Origin: Candidatus Omnitrophota bacterium
Lineage (GTDB): Bacteria > Omnitrophota > Gorgyraeia > Gygaellales > Profunditerraquicolaceae
DNA: 8,584 nt
Direction: 5' to 3'
Assembly (NCBI GenBank): GCA_028711825.1
Contig: JAQTRM010000048.1
Location: 1 to 8,584, forward strand
Made by a program: the position numbers and the translations under genes. Every line of letters begins with the position of its first letter. Position 1 is the stretch's first letter. This document shows, in pieces, positions 6,116 through 8,584 of the stretch. Under the pieces are notes generated by a model. That model saw only the letters and a list, made by a program, of their open reading frames with translations, searched no databases and was not told the origin of the DNA.

Positions 6116-7384
6116 ATGTTAGATATCAGGTTTATCAGGGAAAATCCGGAAGCGGTAAAGCTGGCGGTAAAAAACCGCGCTTTGGATATCGATATCGATA
6201 AATTGATCGGTGTGGATGAAGCGCGCCGTAAGTCCTTAAGCGAATTTGAAGATCTTTCCTCCCGGCGTAATAAAGCTAATAATGAGATCAGCGCCCTGTT
6301 GAAGGAAAAGAAGGACGCCAAGGATAAGATATCTTCAATGAAGGATATCTCCCGCCGGATCGGAGAACTTGAAGCGGATATTAAGGAAAGGGAAGCGGAG
6401 CTTGATAAACTTCTTCTTGCGATCCCGAACATCCCGCATACTTCCTTACCGGTAGGTGATGCCTCGGCGAATAAGGTAGTGCGCGATTGGGGCAAGCCGA
6501 GAGAGTTCGGTTTTAAACCGCTGCATCATATCGACCTCTGCCAGAACCTGGATATTGTGGATTTTAACCGGGCGACCAAAATCACCGGTTCGAATTTTAT
6601 ACTTTTCAAAGGCTGGGGAGCCAAACTTGAACGCGCCCTGATTAATTTCATGCTTGACCTGCATACGGGCAAGCACGGTTATACCGAGATTTTTCCTCCG
6701 TTCCTGGTAAACCGCGCCTCGATGCTGGGGACCGGCCAGCTTCCCAAGATGGAAGAGGATATGTATAAGCTGGAAAATGACGACCTTTTCCTGATCCCGA
6801 CTGCGGAGGTCCCGGTGACTAATATTTTCCGCGATGAGATTATCGAGGAGGAGAAACTTCCGATTTATTACACCGCCTATACCGCCTGTTTCCGGAGGGA
6901 AGCCGGTTCTTACGGCAAGGATACCCGCGGCCTGATCCGGGTGCACGAATTTGACAAGGTTGAGATGGTAAAGTTCGTCAAGCCTGAAAGTTCCTTTGAA
7001 GAGCTGGAGAAGCTTGTCGGAAACGCCGAGGAGGTCCTGCAGATTTTGGAGATCCCTTACCGGGTGGTGATGCTCGCGACGCAGGATTTAAGTTTTTCCG
7101 CCAGCAAGTGCTACGACCTGGAAGCTTACGCTCCCGGGATGGATAAATGGCTTGAAGTTTCCAGCTGTAGTAATTTTGAAAGCTTTCAGGCCCGCCGCGC
7201 GAATATCCGTTTTCGCCCCAAGGAAGGGAAAAAGATAGAATTTGTGCATACCTTGAACGGTTCCGGTATCGCCCTTGCCCGCACGGTGGCGGCGATCCTG
7301 GAGAATTACCAGCAGGAGGACGGTTCGGTCTTGGTCCCCAAGGCCTTGCAGCCGTATTTAAATGGCCAAGAAAGAATTACCTGA
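6116..7384 (+). CDS. serS: Seryl-tRNA synthetase
   Basis: 422 residues, full length for bacterial SerRS, a class II aminoacyl-tRNA synthetase that charges tRNA-Ser with serine through a seryl-adenylate in the cytoplasm. The start MLDIRFIRENPE is the family's usual N-terminus and has AAGGGGAG upstream. Residues about 30-100 are the long antiparallel coiled-coil arm that recognises the long variable arm of tRNA-Ser. The catalytic domain follows: IPNIPH (103-108), the serine-binding TAE loop (229-231, PTAEVPVT), motif 2 starting FRREAGSYGKDTRG (259-272) and leading to the RVHEFDKVE segment (275-283), WLEVSSCSNFESFQARR (345-361), and motif 3 NGSGIALART (381-390) with the ATP-binding Arg at 389. 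All expected catalytic positions are present. The gene lies between a tRNA-Lys locus and a locus for its own substrate, tRNA-Ser. Its last 23 bp overlap the next gene. Confidence 0.98.
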   Translation: MLDIRFIRENPEAVKLAVKNRALDIDIDKLIGVDEARRKSLSEFEDLSSRRNKANNEISALLKEKKDAKDKISSMKDISRRIGELEADIKEREAELDKLLLAIPNIPHTSLPVGDASANKVVRDWGKPREFGFKPLHHIDLCQNLDIVDFNRATKITGSNFILFKGWGAKLERALINFMLDLHTGKHGYTEIFPPFLVNRASMLGTGQLPKMEEDMYKLENDDLFLIPTAEVPVTNIFRDEIIEEEKLPIYYTAYTACFRREAGSYGKDTRGLIRVHEFDKVEMVKFVKPESSFEELEKLVGNAEEVLQILEIPYRVVMLATQDLSFSASKCYDLEAYAPGMDKWLEVSSCSNFESFQARRANIRFRPKEGKKIEFVHTLNGSGIALARTVAAILENYQQEDGSVLVPKALQPYLNGQERIT

Positions 7385-8084
7385 AAAACCGGAACAGCCG
7401 CTGCCAAGGGGTAAGGAGAATTTTTCGGCGGAGAGCCGCGCCGGAGGGCTTTCCGGTGATTTTTCCAGCAAGATCTCCGGCCTTTCCAGTAAATTCTTCG
7501 GTGTAGTAAAATTCCTCCTGGCGGTAGTGATCCTGCCCCTGGTTTATTCCTCTCTGGTAGCGTTTTCCAACGAATTCTTAAAAATCGACGCCTCGCTGCA
7601 GCAGGTTTTTTATAACGGCATTATCAGCTTCCTGGCAATTTATTTGTTTATCTGGGAGCCGGCGGTGATCTACCGCAAGGGGCATAAGCTTCTTGAGATT
7701 CTTTTTAGTTTTGTCAAGCCGATGGTGAATGTCGCGCCTTTTCTGCTCCCGATCTACACCATCCTGATCTTTATCCTTTACGGCCTGTTTTCCCTCGGGA
7801 TCAAGTCCGCCTGGCTGGTGAATTACACGGTTTTCCTGATCGGCTTCAGCGTTATCCTGCATCTCACTTTTTCCGCACGAACAATCCGCTCGAAAAAAGG
7901 CGATTTCATGAAGGCGAATTATATTTTCGGGTTCTCTTTTATTTTTATCCTGAATATCGCCTTGCTGGCGCTGGGTTTCAGCATGATGTTCGGGGAGTTT
8001 TCTTTTGTCAACTATTGCAACATCTCCTTTACGATATTCAAGAATATATTCGTTACGGTTTTTAAACAGCTTTTCTTATTTTAG
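7362..8084 (+). CDS. Unrecognised polytopic membrane protein
   Basis: 240 residues, no family recognised. Residues 1-45 are hydrophilic and probably cytoplasmic (rich in Lys, Glu, Pro, then Ser/Gly). Hydrophobic segments follow at about 47-67, 82-103, 122-145, 150-171 and 186-210, with a sixth hydrophobic stretch at about 215-240 reaching the C-terminus. Polar loops include YRKGHK (104-109) and SARTIRSKKGD (171-181), both basic and so probably cytoplasmic. There are no catalytic motifs. The ATG at 7362 overlaps the end of serS by 23 bp in another frame; no other ATG, GTG or TTG occurs in this frame before the first membrane segment, so the overlap is probably real. No Shine-Dalgarno sequence is obvious, suggesting translational coupling to serS. 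It ends 6 bp before the first tRNA-Ser copy, which may share its transcript. The coding frame is credible; the function is unknown. Confidence 0.75.
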   Translation: MAKKELPEKPEQPLPRGKENFSAESRAGGLSGDFSSKISGLSSKFFGVVKFLLAVVILPLVYSSLVAFSNEFLKIDASLQQVFYNGIISFLAIYLFIWEPAVIYRKGHKLLEILFSFVKPMVNVAPFLLPIYTILIFILYGLFSLGIKSAWLVNYTVFLIGFSVILHLTFSARTIRSKKGDFMKANYIFGFSFIFILNIALLALGFSMMFGEFSFVNYCNISFTIFKNIFVTVFKQLFLF

Positions 8085-8111
8085 CCTCAGGGTGGGGTGG
8101 CAGAGTGGTCT

Positions 8112-8131
8112 CCTGCCTGCCGGCAGGCAGG
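8112..8131. repeat. 20-bp perfect palindrome in the tRNA-Ser D loop copy
   Basis: CCTGCCTGCCGGCAGGCAGG is its own exact reverse complement. It sits cleanly between the T and AA of the D loop: removing it restores the intact tRNA sequence with no other change and no target-site duplication. It does not occur elsewhere in the window. Confidence 0.85.
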
Positions 8132-8145
8132 AATGCGGCGGTCTT

Positions 8146-8180
8146 GCCCGCCACAGACCGTGGCGGGTCCGCCTCCGGCG
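8146..8180. repeat. 35-bp two-hairpin insert in the anticodon loop
   Basis: Hairpin A: CCCGCCAC (8147-8154), loop AGACC, GTGGCGGG (8160-8167). Hairpin B: TCCGCC-TCC-GGCGGA (8168-8182), whose last bases overlap the tRNA's own GA. Deleting 8146-8180 restores CTTGAAAACC exactly, so the insertion lies between anticodon nucleotides 34 and 35 (or 35 and 36, since a G is shared). No target duplication is visible. Confidence 0.85.
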
Positions 8181-8218
8181 GAAAACCATTGTTAAAGATG
8201 AATTTGAGTCTTTGTTCT

Positions 8219-8305
8219 GGTGGGGTGGCAGAGTGGTCTAATGCGGCGGTCTTGAAAACCGTTGTGGGCGTAAGTCCACCCAGAGTTCGAATCTCTGCCC
8301 CACCG
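8219..8305 (+). tRNA. tRNA-Ser (anticodon UGA)
   Basis: A complete 87-nt class II tRNA. Acceptor stem GGTGGGG/CCCCACC (8219-8225 with 8298-8304), discriminator G at 8305 as expected for serine. Three-bp D stem GCA/TGC (8228-8230 with 8242-8244); anticodon stem GCGGT/ACCGT with loop CTTGAAA (8251-8257) and anticodon TGA at 8253-8255, reading UCA and probably other UCN codons. The long variable arm about 8263-8280 contains GTGGGC and GTCCAC, the serine identity element bound by the SerRS coiled coil. T arm CAGAG-TTCGAAT-CTCTG (8281-8297). CCA is not encoded. It lies 0.8 kb downstream of serS and between two broken copies of itself. I see no promoter of its own in 8193-8218, so it may be transcribed from upstream. 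Confidence 0.95.
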
Positions 8306-8329
8306 TTTTCCTTCACCCTTTGTTAGGAT

Positions 8330-8357
8330 TTGACAGTCTTGGCGAGCTGTGTAAAAG
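8330..8357 (+). promoter_or_regulatory. Possible promoter upstream of the third tRNA-Ser copy
   Basis: A perfect -35 TTGACA (8330-8335) is followed after 16 nt by a weak -10 TAAAAG (8352-8357). It would direct transcription through the broken third tRNA-Ser copy. It may be a remnant of that copy's original promoter or chance. Confidence 0.3.
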
Positions 8358-8392
8358 TCAGAAGTAGTCTGCTGGGATGAGAATATAAGGTG

Positions 8393-8511
8393 TGCGGCGG
8401 TCTTGCCCGCCTTGCCAGAAAATAAATGTTTCCCGGCGGGCGAGGTCCGCCTCCGGCGGAAAAACCGTTGTGGGCGTAAGTCCACCCAGAGTTCGAATCT
8501 CTGCCCCACCG
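8393..8511 (+). pseudogene. 3' part of tRNA-Ser with palindromic insert in the anticodon
   Basis: Positions 8393-8404 (TGCGGCGGTCTT) match the intact tRNA from its D stem 3' strand to anticodon position 34. A 54-bp insert follows (8405-8458), then GAAAA plus one extra A. Positions 8461-8520 repeat exactly the 60 bp at 8255-8314: the rest of the anticodon loop and stem, variable arm, T arm, 3' acceptor strand and 9 bp of downstream flank. The acceptor 5' strand and most of the D arm are missing, so no cloverleaf can form. The insertion point is the same as in the copy at 8091-8192. Confidence 0.85.
8405..8458. repeat. 54-bp two-hairpin insert in the anticodon loop, second copy
   Basis: Hairpin A: GCCCGCC (8405-8411) with GGCGGGC (8435-8441). 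The stem can extend into the tRNA CTT (8402-8404) with GAG (8442-8444); the AT-rich loop is 23 nt. Hairpin B: TCCGCC-TCC-GGCGGA (8446-8460), identical to 8168-8182. It has the same order and insertion point as the 35-bp insert of the first copy, but hairpin A has a much longer loop and different sequence. Confidence 0.8.
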
Positions 8512-8584
8512 TTTTCCTTCGCCCTTGTGTATAGCGAAATAGCGTTGACGGGCTTCGTAAAACGGATTCTGCGATGAAGTTCTC
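8512..8584. other. Window end with no supported feature
   Basis: After the third tRNA-Ser copy, 8512-8520 still repeats the flank of the intact tRNA; beyond it I see no gene or RNA. An ATG at 8574 has no Shine-Dalgarno sequence and only a few codons in the window, so it is not called. Confidence 0.5.

Larger units (their letters stand above)
8091..8192 (+). pseudogene. 5' half of tRNA-Ser interrupted by two palindromic inserts
   Basis: Positions 8091-8111 equal the first 21 nt of the intact tRNA-Ser (8219-8239). A 20-bp palindrome (8112-8131) then interrupts the D loop. The tRNA resumes with AATGCGGCGGTCTT (8132-8145, equal to 8240-8253), is interrupted inside the anticodon by a 35-bp two-hairpin insert (8146-8180), and resumes with GAAAACC(A)TTGT (8181-8192; one G-to-A change at 8188). 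After that tRNA similarity ends: variable arm, T arm and 3' acceptor strand are missing. It begins only 6 bp after the stop of the membrane protein gene. It cannot fold into a functional tRNA. Confidence 0.85.

Noticed and set aside
8035..8090. Dedicated promoter for the tRNA-Ser locus inside the end of the membrane protein gene
   Set aside because: TATATT at 8045-8050 has no acceptable -35 at the right distance, and TTGTCA (8005-8010) or TTGCAA (8015-8020) have no matching -10.
8146..8458. Group I intron in the anticodon loop
   Set aside because: Group I introns do occur near this site in tRNA genes, but inserts of 35 and 54 bp made of simple hairpins are far too small to hold the catalytic core.
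8062..8509. Overlapping frames on both strands through the tRNA-Ser copies
   Set aside because: They translate tRNA and palindrome sequence (LPAGRQ-type strings from the CCTGCC palindrome) and have no ribosome-binding sites.
8091..8511. A split tRNA assembled in trans from the 5' half and 3' part, as in Nanoarchaeum
   Set aside because: Tempting because both parts have GC-rich sequence at the anticodon loop. However, each copy resumes tRNA sequence after its insert, and an intact tRNA-Ser lies between them, so insertion followed by truncation is simpler.

Overview
The window looks like chromosomal DNA from an uncultured, didermic bacterium. Evidence for an outer membrane is a large signal-peptide protein ending in a C-terminal Phe, and a periplasmic SurA-type chaperone. 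GC is moderate, and GC-rich palindromes (TCCGCC-3 nt-GGCGGA, CCTGCCTGCCGGCAGGCAGG) cluster around the tRNA genes. From memory this combination resembles Candidatus Omnitrophota/PVC-type metagenomic genomes. That is an impression; no marker here proves the phylum.

Layout, all protein genes on the + strand. (1) 1-4156: a promoter, a 957-residue TPR plus predicted beta-barrel envelope protein, and a 397-residue polytopic membrane protein resembling GT-C (family 39) glycosyltransferases. (2) 4187-5451: a promoter with a perfect TATAAT, a SurA-like chaperone without a PPIase domain, and a two-TM HAMP protein without an output domain; these two probably form an envelope operon. (3) 5452-6115: no protein gene. 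It holds a promoter, a 5' fragment of tRNA-Lys ending in a small hairpin, an intact tRNA-Lys(CUU), a ~145-nt multi-hairpin element, and a 3' fragment of the same tRNA. (4) 6016-8084: a promoter, serS (seryl-tRNA synthetase, complete), and an overlapping gene for an unrecognised polytopic membrane protein. (5) 8085-8584: no protein gene. It holds a 5'-half tRNA-Ser copy carrying palindromes in its D loop and anticodon loop, an intact tRNA-Ser(UGA), and a 3'-part tRNA-Ser copy with a related palindromic insert at exactly the same anticodon-loop position.

The most unusual content is regions 3 and 5. Two unrelated tRNA genes, about 2.5 kb apart and flanking serS, show the same arrangement: broken 5' copy with palindrome, intact tRNA, palindromic element joined to a broken 3' copy. 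Two of the hairpins share the apical sequence AGACCGT although their stems differ. This suggests a family of small, non-coding, hairpin-rich elements that enter tRNA genes and leave, or require, a repaired intact copy. The protein genes are mostly ordinary envelope and translation functions, but several have no obvious named family.
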